Shown here in pieces: positions 1 through 8,403 of a DNA stretch of 64,000 nt. How positions within the stretch are numbered: the first letter of the stretch is position 1; each line of letters starts with the position of its first letter. A program made the position numbers and the translations under genes. The notes beneath the pieces are model-generated. The model was not told where the DNA came from, did not search any database, and saw nothing but the letters and a program-made list of their open reading frames with translations. Source of the DNA: Lysobacter enzymogenes (GTDB lineage Bacteria > Pseudomonadota > Gammaproteobacteria > Xanthomonadales > Xanthomonadaceae); NCBI RefSeq assembly GCF_900106525.1, contig NZ_FNOG01000007.1:208159-272158 (forward strand), given 5' to 3'.

Positions 1-21
1 GCATCGCTGGTGGAGGGCCGA

Positions 22-49
22 GGCAAGGGCGCGTCCGCGCGCCCTTGCC
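22..49. terminator. Strong GC-rich hairpin (terminator-like)
   Basis: A perfect 12-bp inverted repeat (22-33 with 38-49) around a TCCG tetraloop. It has no T-tract on either side, so it may be a terminator for a gene lying left of the window or for the minus-strand gene ending at 130. Bases 50-129 show nothing else. Confidence 0.45.
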
Positions 50-129
50 GGTACGACGGAAACCGCCCGCGCGATTTTCCAGCGACTGTCCTCTTCGAAG
101 GACGGACCGGCAATATCGAGCTGGAGTGC

Positions 130-486
130 TTACTGCGGACTTGCGGCGGCCGTCGCATCGTCGGATGCGTGCCCAGCCTCGGGTGCGACCGTCTCGCCGC
201 TGACCGGCGTCGGCCGCAGCCCCGGCGAAGCGACGAAATCGAGTTCGATCGCCAGCCCGTAGCGGTCGAGCACGGCCGCGGGGATATCGACGACGCCGGT
301 GCCGTACCAGCGGAAGTGCACCAGCAATTCGCCGTGCGCGCATTGCAGCGTCTGCAGCGACTCGATGTGGGGAATCGAACCCAGCGCGGCGAGCGCCAGT
401 TCGTTGAGCGGGATCGGTTCCAGCGCCGTGCTCGGCGAGCGGCGGATCTTGGCGAGGATGTAGGTGGTCGAGGACAGCGGCGGCAT
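130..486 (-). CDS. Hypothetical protein, about 118 aa
   Basis: A small minus-strand reading frame with ordinary amino-acid composition, unlike the Arg/Ala-rich shadow frames over it. The central part alternates hydrophobic strands (IESLQTLQC, ELLVHFRWYG, IELDFVASPG), which suggests a small alpha/beta fold. The C-terminal 30 residues are Ala/Pro/Thr-rich and probably disordered. I took the ATG at 486. A GTG at 522 would add 12 residues. Neither has a clear ribosome-binding site. No signal peptide is obvious and I recognise no family. It is divergent from the AraC-type regulator at 710. Confidence 0.55.
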   Translation of the reverse strand: MPPLSSTTYILAKIRRSPSTALEPIPLNELALAALGSIPHIESLQTLQCAHGELLVHFRWYGTGVVDIPAAVLDRYGLAIELDFVASPGLRPTPVSGETVAPEAGHASDDATAAASPQ

Positions 487-709
487 GGAGCCATCGCAGC
501 AGTTCGCTGCCGGCGTGACCACCGGCGCGACGCGATTGTGCTTACGGCCTCAAGCATCCGCACGTCCGGGCCGACGGCGCGCACGGGTGGCGCGTGCGCC
601 GCGGCCGGATTCGGTGTAGACGAACGCCGACGCTGCGCGGCCCGCGGCCGCGCCGCACCCGAGGTATTCTGCGCCGCAACGATTCTCCGCCGTGTCCCGT
701 CTCGCCACC

Positions 710-1762
710 ATGATCGCTCCCTACCTGCTGTTCTTCTTCGCTGGCATAGGCGCGTTCAACGGCTGGGTTCTGGCCGCCTGGCTGTTGTTGCGGCGGCCGG
801 GCACGCCGGCGCAGCGCTGGTTGGCGGCGCTGGTGCTGGTGGTCAGCCTGCGCACCGGGAAATCGGTGCTGTTTTATTTCTACCCGCAGATCTCCAAGTC
901 GATCCTGCAGGTGGGCCTGACCGCTTGCTTCCTGATCGGCCCCTGCCTGCTGGGCTTCGTGCGCGCCTGGGCCGACCCCGCGGGCGAGCGCACGCGCAAG
1001 GACTGGATCTACGCCGCGGCGTTGCTGGCCGCGGCGACGGTGTTCGGCTTGGCCTATCCCTACGCGAGCTATCCGCAGTGGTGGAGCGCGGCGCCGGCCT
1101 GGCGGGTGGTGACCTATAGCTGGCTGGCCTGTCTGCTGGCGGCCGGCGCGGTGGGTCTGGGCGCGTTCCGCCGCGCGCAGCCGCCCGCCGCCGACGGGTT
1201 GACCCGCGGCCATGCTGCCGCGGTCGTGATCGGCACCGCGGTTGTCTGGCTGGCCTATTTCACCGCGGGGTTCACCTCGTACATCGTCGGGGCGCTGTCG
1301 TTCTCGCTGGTGCTGTACCTGAGCGTGGTCGTGGCGCTGGCGCGGCGCAAGGCCGGCGTCGCCGCGGCGGCGGCCGAGCCTTACCAAGACCGCAAGATCA
1401 CTCCCGACGAAGCGCAAGCGGCATTGCAGTCGCTGCACCGGCTGATGGCGGCCGAGGCGCTGTACACCGATGCGCGCCTGAGCCTGGGCAAAGTCGCGCG
1501 CCGGCTCAACATGCCGCCGGCGCGGTTGTCGCAGTTGTTGAACGACAACCACAAGACCGCGTTCAAGCCCTACCTGATGCAACTGCGGGTCGACGCCGCC
1601 AAGCAGCGGCTGCGCGCGCCAGGCCAGGTGATGATGGAGCAGGTGGCCGAGGCGTCGGGCTTCCTGTCGATGTCGAGCTTCTACAGCAGCTTCAAGAAGC
1701 TGGAAGGCACCACGCCCGCGGCCTGGCGGCAGGCCCAGCTGCGCACCGCAGCGGACTCCTGA
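710..1762 (+). CDS. Membrane-anchored AraC family transcriptional regulator
   Basis: The N-terminal two thirds (to about residue 220) holds roughly seven hydrophobic helices, starting with APYLLFFFAGIGAFNGWVL. The last 110 residues are an AraC/XylS helix-turn-helix domain: LSLGKVARRLNMPPARLSQL forms the first HTH and QVAEASGFLSMSSFYSSFKK the second, with the usual GxxxxSxFxxxFKKxxGxTPxxWR pattern. Such 7TM-AraC proteins are common in Xanthomonadaceae and are thought to sense a membrane or periplasmic signal and bind DNA at the inner face. A GTG at 692 is an alternative start; I prefer the ATG at 710 because it directly precedes the first helix. It lies 91 bp upstream of the secreted serine hydrolase, which is its likeliest target (inference). 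Confidence 0.82.
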   Translation: MIAPYLLFFFAGIGAFNGWVLAAWLLLRRPGTPAQRWLAALVLVVSLRTGKSVLFYFYPQISKSILQVGLTACFLIGPCLLGFVRAWADPAGERTRKDWIYAAALLAAATVFGLAYPYASYPQWWSAAPAWRVVTYSWLACLLAAGAVGLGAFRRAQPPAADGLTRGHAAAVVIGTAVVWLAYFTAGFTSYIVGALSFSLVLYLSVVVALARRKAGVAAAAAEPYQDRKITPDEAQAALQSLHRLMAAEALYTDARLSLGKVARRLNMPPARLSQLLNDNHKTAFKPYLMQLRVDAAKQRLRAPGQVMMEQVAEASGFLSMSSFYSSFKKLEGTTPAAWRQAQLRTAADS

Positions 1763-1853
1763 AACGGGTTCCGGGACTCCGCGAACGCGTGGCAAGACGC
1801 TGATCCTGAAGCGGTTTGCGCACAGTGGGCGGATCCAACCCACGGAGCCTTCG

Positions 1854-3998
1854 ATGCCGCCATTCTCGCCCCAGCGCGCAGCGCGTTTCCCCTTCGCCCC
1901 CTGGTTCCAGCGCTGCGCGTTCGGCGTCGCGCTGGCCTGCGTTCCCGGCGTCTCCGCCTGGGCGCAGGCGGCCGCCGATACGGCGACCGCGGCGGAACCG
2001 GCCAAGGAGGTCGCGGGCCGGACGCCGTCCGGACACGGCTTCGTACGGCCGAAGGACTGGACCCAGTCGCGCCGCGGCAGCGCGGTGGTGCTGCAGGCGC
2101 CCGAAGGCGGTTCGTGGATCGCCCTGGTCGAGGTCGATGCCGGCGACGCGGCCGGCGCGGTGGCCCAGGCCTGGCAGCGCTATGCCGGCCGCGCGGCGCC
2201 GGCGCTATCGATGACCCTGCCGGTGGCCAACCGCAACGGTTGGGTCGACGGCCGCAGCTACGTGTACCGCGCCGCAGCCGGCGAACCGCGCCAGCTCAGC
2301 GCGCGGGCGATGCGCAACGGCGCGCAGTGGGTGGTGCGCATCGACGATCTGGCCAGCGCCGTCGCTGGCAAACGCCAGGCCGATTTGAACCTGATTCGCG
2401 ACGAGTTCGTCCCGGCCGGCCATGTGCGGGAAAGCTTCGCCGGGCGCAAGGCGCGGCGGTTGGACGCGGCCAGGATCGAGCAGTTGAAGGCGTTCGTGCG
2501 CCGCTCGCAGCGCCTGCTCGGCGTGCCCGGCCTGTCGCTCGGCATCGTGCAGGGCGGCAAGGTGGTCTACGCCGGCGGCTTCGGCGTGCGCGAAGCCGGC
2601 AAGCCGGAGCCGGTGGATGCCGACACGCTGTATCTGGTCGCGTCCAATACCAAGTCGCTGACCACCTTGATGCTGGCCACGCTGGTGGACGAAGGGCGCT
2701 TGCGCTGGGACACGCCGGTGGTGGAGGTGTGGCCCGACTTCAAGCTCGCCGATGCGCAAGCGACGGCGCAGATGCAGATCAAGCATCTGTCCTGCGCCTG
2801 CGCCGGGCTGCCGTACCGCAATCTGGATTGGGAATTCGCGCGTCCGGACGCGCCGGCTTCGATCGTGTTCGACATCCTCGCGCGCATGCGCCCCACCAGC
2901 GCGTTCGGCGCCAGTTACCAGTACACCAATCCGCCGGCCGCGGCCGCGGGCTATGTCGGCGCGCATGTCGCCTATCCGGACCTGGAGCTGGGCCAGGCCT
3001 ACGACCGTGCGATGGCGGAACGGGTGTTCGCGCCGCTGGGCATGACCCGCACCACCTTCGATTTCGACCGCGCCATGCGCGGCAACTTCGCCCGCTCCCA
3101 CGGCGTGGGAATCGACGGCGGCCTGGAGCTGATCGACCCGCGCCGCGACCGGCAGATGCACGCGGTGCGTCCGACCGGCGGCGCGTGGAGCAACGTCCAC
3201 GATCTGCTCGCCTACGTGAAGCTGGAACTCAACGGCGGCCAGCTCGACGACGGCCAGCGCTTGATTTCCGAGGCGGCGCTGCGCGAGCGCTGGAAACCGC
3301 AGATCGCCACCGGCCGCGACGCCTGGTACGGATTGGGCCTGGACACCGATGTTTCCAGCGGCACGCCGATGCTCTTTCACGGCGGCCGCCTGTACGGCCA
3401 GCGCAGCAACATGGTGTGGTGGCCCGAACACGACCTGGGCCTGGTGATCCTGACCAATTCCAGCACCGGCAACGTGCTGATGGATGCGTTGCCGCGCAAG
3501 CTGATGGAGCTGGCGTTCGACGCGCAGCCCGAGGCCGACAGCATGGTCGCCGCCGCCGCGGCCGGCGAGCGCGAGCAGCGCCAGGCGCGGCGGCGCGAGT
3601 GGACGTTTCCGGCCGACAAGGAACAAGCCGCGACGCTGGCATCGCGCTATCGCAACGACCTGCTCGGCGAACTGCGGGTGCAGCGCAGCGACGGCGCGCT
3701 GCGCTTCGCGTTCGACGCCTGGGACATGCCGGTCGCCTCGCGCCTGCGTGCCGACGGCGCGGTGGAATTCGCCGGCGCGATCGCCAGCCCGCCGTTTCCG
3801 TTCTTGGCCGGGCGTTCGGCGGCCGGACGCACGCTTACGTTGCGCGATGCGCAGAACGAGTATGTGTTCGTTGAAGTGAACGGACCGGATCGGGGTCCGG
3901 TCGGGCCCGTCGCCGGAAGCCACGGCCAGCTGAGGGAGACGGCCGGGTATGCCGGCGTAGCGCGTTTGAGCGAGATGGTGAGCACAATCGCCCGGTGA
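1854..3998 (+). CDS. Secreted serine hydrolase, beta-lactamase/transpeptidase fold (MEROPS S12 type)
   Basis: 714 aa with an N-terminal signal peptide ending near SAWAQA. A unique N-terminal domain of about 180 residues comes first, then the S12 beta-lactamase fold. The three family motifs are visible: the nucleophile SNTK (SxxK) after YLVA, the second motif YTN (YxN) in YQYTNPPAAA, and an HGG third motif in FHGGRLYGQRSN replacing KTG as in class C-related esterases and peptidases. The last 150 residues form a lipocalin-like beta domain often attached to these hydrolases. It probably cleaves D-amino-acid peptides or esters in the periplasm; the substrate cannot be read from sequence. ATG 1854 follows a GGAG. 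It may be controlled by the AraC protein upstream. Confidence 0.85.
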   Translation: MPPFSPQRAARFPFAPWFQRCAFGVALACVPGVSAWAQAAADTATAAEPAKEVAGRTPSGHGFVRPKDWTQSRRGSAVVLQAPEGGSWIALVEVDAGDAAGAVAQAWQRYAGRAAPALSMTLPVANRNGWVDGRSYVYRAAAGEPRQLSARAMRNGAQWVVRIDDLASAVAGKRQADLNLIRDEFVPAGHVRESFAGRKARRLDAARIEQLKAFVRRSQRLLGVPGLSLGIVQGGKVVYAGGFGVREAGKPEPVDADTLYLVASNTKSLTTLMLATLVDEGRLRWDTPVVEVWPDFKLADAQATAQMQIKHLSCACAGLPYRNLDWEFARPDAPASIVFDILARMRPTSAFGASYQYTNPPAAAAGYVGAHVAYPDLELGQAYDRAMAERVFAPLGMTRTTFDFDRAMRGNFARSHGVGIDGGLELIDPRRDRQMHAVRPTGGAWSNVHDLLAYVKLELNGGQLDDGQRLISEAALRERWKPQIATGRDAWYGLGLDTDVSSGTPMLFHGGRLYGQRSNMVWWPEHDLGLVILTNSSTGNVLMDALPRKLMELAFDAQPEADSMVAAAAAGEREQRQARRREWTFPADKEQAATLASRYRNDLLGELRVQRSDGALRFAFDAWDMPVASRLRADGAVEFAGAIASPPFPFLAGRSAAGRTLTLRDAQNEYVFVEVNGPDRGPVGPVAGSHGQLRETAGYAGVARLSEMVSTIAR

Positions 3999-4105
3999 TT
4001 CGAGTATTGGCCTTGGTCTGCCCGGGACGCTAATCTCACCACTGGACAGACATTCCGTGCGGCAAGCACGGTCGTCGGACATCGGATCGATCAACAGGGG
4101 GCGTC

Positions 4106-4441
4106 ATGGCAGTGCAAGTTCTTCCCATCATCAAAGCGGTGGCACCGTATGTGGCCCAGATCGCCACCGTGGCGATTCCCGCGTTCACCTCCAAGCCCCC
4201 GGAAGCCGCCAAGAGCGATCCGGTCATCAGCAAGCAGATCGAGGAACTGCAGACTGCCGCGACGCAGAACGCGCAATCCATCCATGTATTGGCCGAGAAG
4301 CTCCAGCAGGCCATGCAAGGCGTAGAAGTCGCGGCTCAGGATGCGAAGAAGCAAGTGACAGCCTACAAAACGATGCTGTTCGCCGCGCTCGGCCTTTCTG
4401 CCATTTCCATGCTGCTGAGCGCCTATCTGCTCATCAAGTGA
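4106..4441 (+). CDS. Small protein with coiled coil and C-terminal membrane anchor
   Basis: 111 aa, no recognised family. Residues 1-27 are mildly hydrophobic (VLPIIKAVAPYVAQIATVAI). Residues 40-88 form a heptad-like amphipathic helix rich in Gln, Glu and Ala (IEELQTAATQNAQSIHVLAE). Residues 90-110 are a clear transmembrane helix (MLFAALGLSAISMLLSAYLL) ending in Lys. This gives a tail-anchored topology with a coiled coil facing the cytoplasm or periplasm. The ATG follows a GGGGGCG run, and the next gene starts 68 bp later with a similar AGAGGGCGTA leader, so the two may be co-transcribed. Confidence 0.7.
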   Translation: MAVQVLPIIKAVAPYVAQIATVAIPAFTSKPPEAAKSDPVISKQIEELQTAATQNAQSIHVLAEKLQQAMQGVEVAAQDAKKQVTAYKTMLFAALGLSAISMLLSAYLLIK

Positions 4442-4508
4442 CAGCCGAAATTTCATTCGTCACGATGCCGTTCAACGGCGCGGTGCGATGGAGTATTCAG
4501 AGGGCGTA

Positions 4509-4880
4509 ATGCCGTTTTTCCGTCGTCGTTTCATCTACATCCAGGTCCACCCCGACCACTTCATCGCCCGGGTCGCGGGCGAAGGACGCAGCATCCGCCG
4601 CGACTGCCTCGCGCTAGACAACCATCGCGGCGAGCTCAAGGATTTCTCGCGCATCCGCGCTACCTTGCGTTCGATCGTCAAGGAACTGGCCCCGGGCTTT
4701 TCGCTGCGGCGGCCGATCGGGCTCATGCACTTCGTTCCGCAGCACTACGTTCCCATCGATAGCGAGCTGGTGACCTTCAAGCAAGCCGCCGAGCGGGCCG
4801 GGGTGTCCTTCTGCTGGCTGTCGACCTGGGAAACCCCGCACACCGATAGCGAACTGCAAGCGCTGCGGCGCGAGCTCTAG
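4509..4880 (+). CDS. Conserved-looking hypothetical cytoplasmic protein, 123 aa
   Basis: Starts MPFFRRRFIYIQVHPDHFIA after a GAGGGCG ribosome-binding site; an ATG at 4488 would add seven residues. The composition is that of a soluble alpha/beta protein with no signal peptide. The second half (IGLMHFVPQHYVPIDSEL, then an amphipathic helix and CWLSTWE) resembles small nucleotide-fold domains, but I cannot assign a family with confidence. It follows the coiled-coil membrane protein at 4106 by 67 bp on the same strand and is convergent with the membrane protein ending at 4936. Confidence 0.65.
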   Translation: MPFFRRRFIYIQVHPDHFIARVAGEGRSIRRDCLALDNHRGELKDFSRIRATLRSIVKELAPGFSLRRPIGLMHFVPQHYVPIDSELVTFKQAAERAGVSFCWLSTWETPHTDSELQALRREL

Positions 4881-4935
4881 CGGTTCGTTGCGGCCGATGG
4901 TGGGTGGCGGCGCCGCAAGCCGCCGGCGCCCGCGT

Positions 4936-5601
4936 TTAATCGGCCCGCGCCGATTGCGCCGCAGCGGCGTGCGGACGCAACTGGTCGATCCACGGAGCGG
5001 CCAGGAACCCCGCATGCGCCGAGAAGCAAACCTGCGGCGCGTCGGTGACGAGCTGCAACTGCGCCGTCGCGCCCGGCGCGGGCCATTCCTGGACCGTGGT
5101 CAGGTCCGCGCAGTAGCGGCTGTTGCCGCGCTTCGAGCTCACGCTCGCGCAGCCGAGCCGGCGGCTGTGTTCGACCGGCAGGCACAGGGTGCGCGCGGGG
5201 CTGTCGTCCATCCGCACGTTGATCGCCTGCAGCAGGTTCATGCCGGTGTGGCCGAGCCACAGCGCCAGCGGCAGGCCGAACCAGCAGGCGAGGGTGATCG
5301 CCATCGAGCGGGAGATCGCCGGCACCGCTGAGGCGAGCAGGATCCAGACCAGCGTGGGCACCTGCAGCGCCGCCAGCTTGATCCGCGCATCCAAGCCGGA
5401 GTAGCCCCAGACGCCGCCTTGCACGCCGTCCAGATCGCGCGCCAGCACCGCGCTGGCCATCGCCGCCGCGACCAGCAGCAGCGCCAGTGGAAGGCCGATC
5501 CAGGCCACCGGATTGCGCCCTTTCTTGACGAAGAACGCACGATAGCCTTGGTCCAGCCGTCGCCGCAGCCGTCGCGAAACGCTGGATCGCTGGTCGCTCA
5601 C
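4936..5601 (-). CDS. Integral membrane protein, probably three transmembrane segments
   Basis: About 221 aa when started at the GTG at 5601 (SDQRSSVSRRLRRRLDQGYR follows the start Met). Further upstream the frame becomes Arg/Pro-rich and shadow-like, so this GTG is the best start although no convincing ribosome-binding site is seen. The hydrophobic segments are VAWIGLPLALLLVAAAMASA, LQVPTLVWILLASAVPAI and MAITLACWFGLPLALWLG, with positively charged residues before the first. The C-terminal 100 residues contain four cysteines (TLCLPV, GCAS, RYCADL, QVCFSA) and are probably periplasmic. No family recognised. Confidence 0.65.
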   Translation of the reverse strand: MSDQRSSVSRRLRRRLDQGYRAFFVKKGRNPVAWIGLPLALLLVAAAMASAVLARDLDGVQGGVWGYSGLDARIKLAALQVPTLVWILLASAVPAISRSMAITLACWFGLPLALWLGHTGMNLLQAINVRMDDSPARTLCLPVEHSRRLGCASVSSKRGNSRYCADLTTVQEWPAPGATAQLQLVTDAPQVCFSAHAGFLAAPWIDQLRPHAAAAQSARAD

Positions 5602-5894
5602 GCTGGGGTCGGCCTCGGCGCTGTTGAGGGAGTGTCGCGCGGCATTGTGGTGGGTCGGCGCCGCCAGGGGAATGGCGAAGGCCGGGGCGCGCGGCCCGGC
5701 GCGCTTTGTGCGCGCGCACCGGGTTTGCGCCGAAACCCGCGCCGCGATGATCCGAACTTGCCGCGTCCTGCGAGTACTGGCAGGCCCGCCGCATAGACGG
5801 CGGGGCCTTCGGCGCGCCGCCCGCACCGCGGTCGAGCACCGCGAGCGCAGCCGCGCGCCGTCCATTGCAGGATGTCCACACAGGAGCAAGCCCC

Positions 5895-6662
5895 ATGAAA
5901 TGGTTTTCGGCAACCCGTATGGTTTTGTTGGCCGCGATCGGATGTATCCAGCTTTCCGGGGCGAGCGCGGCGGCGGCGACGCCCGCCTTCAGCCTGAATC
6001 CGGCGTTCTGCACGCCGGTGTGCGGCGCATCGCAGCTGGCCGAGCGGTCGTGGATCAAGCCGGCGCGCGCGACCTATGAAGAGCAGACGGTGGAAGTCGA
6101 CGTCGCCGCGTCGAGCCTGTTGCAGGCCGGCGTGGAGAGCGTCTTCGTCAGCAACCTGTCCGGCGACCAGGCCTTCACGTCTTCCGGCCAGTTCACCGCC
6201 AACGCGACCGGCGGCGGCATCGGCATCGTGCTGGGCTCGGCCCAGCCGCCGTATCACCCGACCTGCGTCGGCGCGAACTCGGGCAACCGCCAGTTCGGCA
6301 TCTTCGCCTACAGCTGGGGCGATCCCTCGGGCCCGACCACGGGCATGGTGGCGTGCAAGAACATCGACAAGGCGCTGCTGGCCAGCGGCACGGTGCGCAT
6401 CTCGGTGACCACCAGCTGCGGCCCCGGCCTGCGGCCGCTGTGCCTGGTCAGCGCGACGCTCACCAGCGTGAGCACCGGCGCGGTGTTGGCCACCGCCAGC
6501 GCCAACAGCGTGCGGCTCAAGAACCCGCTCAACGCGCGCAAGGTCTGGTACGGCGTCAGCAACTACGACGCGGCGTCGCCGAACTATCCGGTGACGTTCA
6601 CGCCGCGGGTGGAGAGCTATTACGCGGAAGTCGAGCCGGCCTGCAATCCGATTTGCCCGTGA
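5895..6662 (+). CDS. Secreted hypothetical protein, 255 aa, disulfide-rich
   Basis: The signal peptide (MKWFSATRMVLLAAIGCIQL, then SGASAAAA) is followed by a beta-rich body with Ser, Thr, Asn and Gly. Cysteines pair plausibly: FCTPVCG at the N terminus, HPTCVG, MVACKN, TSCGPGLRPLCLV and CNPICP at the C terminus. Start ATG 5895 lies behind an AGGAG at 5882-5886. No enzyme motif is visible; the composition fits an extracellular structural or binding protein. It ends before a perfect terminator hairpin at 6729-6757 shared with the convergent GST gene. Confidence 0.75.
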   Translation: MKWFSATRMVLLAAIGCIQLSGASAAAATPAFSLNPAFCTPVCGASQLAERSWIKPARATYEEQTVEVDVAASSLLQAGVESVFVSNLSGDQAFTSSGQFTANATGGGIGIVLGSAQPPYHPTCVGANSGNRQFGIFAYSWGDPSGPTTGMVACKNIDKALLASGTVRISVTTSCGPGLRPLCLVSATLTSVSTGAVLATASANSVRLKNPLNARKVWYGVSNYDAASPNYPVTFTPRVESYYAEVEPACNPICP

Positions 6663-6728
6663 GGCCGGGGTCGCGCGATCGCTGAGGCGATGTGGCGGAC
6701 TTCGCGTCCGGTCGCGACGATCCAAGCG

Positions 6729-6757
6729 CCGGGCCCCGGGATCGTCCCGGGGCCCGG
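6729..6757. terminator. Bidirectional hairpin terminator
   Basis: A 13-bp perfect inverted repeat (6729-6741 with 6745-6757) with a 3-nt loop lies between two convergent genes (5895-6662 + and 6823-7488 -). There is no long T-tract, but strength and position fit a shared terminator. Confidence 0.6.
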
Positions 6758-6822
6758 TTCGCTCGGTGTTGCCGGCGGCGGCGCGCAATGCGCCGCATCG
6801 CGCTGCGGCTCGGCTCGAAGAG

Positions 6823-7488
6823 CTAAGGCGCCGATTCCGCAGCCGCCTGCGCCTGCAAAAACACCTCGCGCTGCGCCGCGAACGCGCGTTGATAGGCCGG
6901 CCGCGCCGTGGCGCGGGCGATATACGCGGCGAGGTTGGCGAACTCGTCGACGATGCCGGCGCTCTGCAGCCGCAGCAGCACCGTGGTCATCAACAGATCG
7001 CCGGCGCTGAAATCGCCGTCGAGCCAGTCGGCGTCGCCGAGATGGCGCGACAGTTCGCCCAGCCGCCGGCGCACGCGTTCGTCCAGCATCGTCAGGCGTT
7101 GCGCGTACCAGCTCTGCTCGCGCTCGAACAGCCAGGCCATCGAGCGTTCGACGATGGGCGGCTCGACCGTGCTGAGCGCGGCGAACATCCAGGCGATGGC
7201 GCGGCTGCGTGCGCCGCTGTCGGCCGGCAACAGGCCGGCGTGGCGTTCGGCCAGGTGCAGGATGATCGCGCCGGATTCGAACAGCGCCAGGCCGTCTTCC
7301 TGGTAAGTGGGAATCTGCCCGAACGGATGCAGCGCCAGGTGCGCGGGCTGCTTCATCTCGGCGAACGACAGCAGGCGCACCTGGTAGGGCTGGCCGAGTT
7401 CTTCCAGCGTCCAGCGCACGCGCATGTCGCGCGCCAGCCCGGCGCCGCGGTCGGGCGAGCGTTCGAAGGCGGTGATGGTCGGGGTCAT
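6823..7488 (-). CDS. Glutathione S-transferase family protein
   Basis: 221 aa, the normal GST length. The N-terminal thioredoxin-like domain (to about residue 80) contains the cis-proline segment FGQIPTYQEDGLALFESGAI with the glutathione-binding ES motif before the conserved alternating helix AIILHLAERH. The all-alpha C-terminal domain carries the N-capping/hydrophobic staple segment FSAGDLLMTTVLLRL. Expected role: conjugation or reduction with glutathione in the cytoplasm; the substrate is unknown. It stands alone, with a divergent membrane protein gene 212 bp upstream. Confidence 0.88.
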   Translation of the reverse strand: MTPTITAFERSPDRGAGLARDMRVRWTLEELGQPYQVRLLSFAEMKQPAHLALHPFGQIPTYQEDGLALFESGAIILHLAERHAGLLPADSGARSRAIAWMFAALSTVEPPIVERSMAWLFEREQSWYAQRLTMLDERVRRRLGELSRHLGDADWLDGDFSAGDLLMTTVLLRLQSAGIVDEFANLAAYIARATARPAYQRAFAAQREVFLQAQAAAESAP

Positions 7489-7700
7489 GGCGTCGGCTCC
7501 GGTCGATGGATGGCCGCGCTCGCGCGCGGCGCGGTTCTGGGATGCGGGCGGCGGGCCGACCGAGGCGGCGAGCGCCTGGCGTCGATGATCCGCCTTTCCT
7601 GGTTCGACGAACGGCCGGCGGCGAAATCGACATGCCGCCGTGCGGCCCGGCGCGGGCGGCGTGCCTGCGCGGCGTCATATCGGCCCGCTACCATGCGGCC

Positions 7701-8312
7701 ATGTCGAAATCTTCCGCGCTCGATTACGCCGATGGCCGCGTCGTCCACCTGGTGGCGCGGCTGGATCCGCCTGCGGTGGCGCGGCCGCCCGAGGCGCTGG
7801 CCTTGCCGAGCCGGCTGGGCGCGGCCGGGCGGACGTGGTTCGCCGTCGCCAACACATTCGCGTCGGTCGTCGCGGCCTGGGGCATCTTCATCTTGTGGAC
7901 GCACGCCACGCCCGGCTGGTGGTTCGATCTGCTGTTCACGCTGATGCTCGCCGGCCTGGCGGCGGCGCTGTGGGCGCTGCGCGCCGCGTCGATCCGGCAG
8001 GCGCAGTTCGAACGCGGCCTGCAGGCGCGCTGGCGCGAACTCGCGCCGGCCGCGGTCGCCGCGACCGGCCGCATCGTCGGCCGCGATTGGGTGCTGGCCG
8101 AGGACGGTTCGGTGTCCTCGTTCGTGCTGACGGTGCAGTCGAGCGAAGGCGACACCTTGAGCGCTCTGTGGCAGCCGGCGAATGCGCGCCAGTCGCTGCT
8201 GCAGGCGCAGGTGCCCGGCATCGGCGCGGCGGTGCGGGTGTGGCGGGCGCCGGGCGCGCCGGCCGATGCGCCGCTGGCGATCGAAGTCGCCGACCCGTCG
8301 GTGGTGGAGTGA
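7701..8312 (+). CDS. Two-helix membrane protein, DUF3592-like layout
   Basis: 203 aa starting MSKSSALDYADGRVVHLVAR. After a 45-residue N-terminal segment come two hydrophobic helices (TWFAVANTFASVVAAWGIFI and FDLLFTLMLAGLAAALWALR). A C-terminal beta-rich domain of about 100 residues (AATGRIVGRDWVLAEDG, SSFVLTVQSSEGD) resembles the soluble part of DUF3592-like proteins. Start ATG 7701 is chosen because the upstream in-frame part is Arg-rich shadow. Function unknown. Confidence 0.7.
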   Translation: MSKSSALDYADGRVVHLVARLDPPAVARPPEALALPSRLGAAGRTWFAVANTFASVVAAWGIFILWTHATPGWWFDLLFTLMLAGLAAALWALRAASIRQAQFERGLQARWRELAPAAVAATGRIVGRDWVLAEDGSVSSFVLTVQSSEGDTLSALWQPANARQSLLQAQVPGIGAAVRVWRAPGAPADAPLAIEVADPSVVE

Positions 8313-8403
8313 TCGGCGTGCGTGCGCAGTCGGATGATGAGGCCGGCTTGGCTCGCGCCGATCGCGCCGATCGCGCCGTTTGCATCCGACGCAGCCGCCG
8401 CGC

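Noticed and set aside
2205-4094. 629-codon minus-strand frame opposite the serine hydrolase
   Set aside because: Shadow composition; the plus-strand product has signal peptide and SxxK, YxN and HGG motifs.
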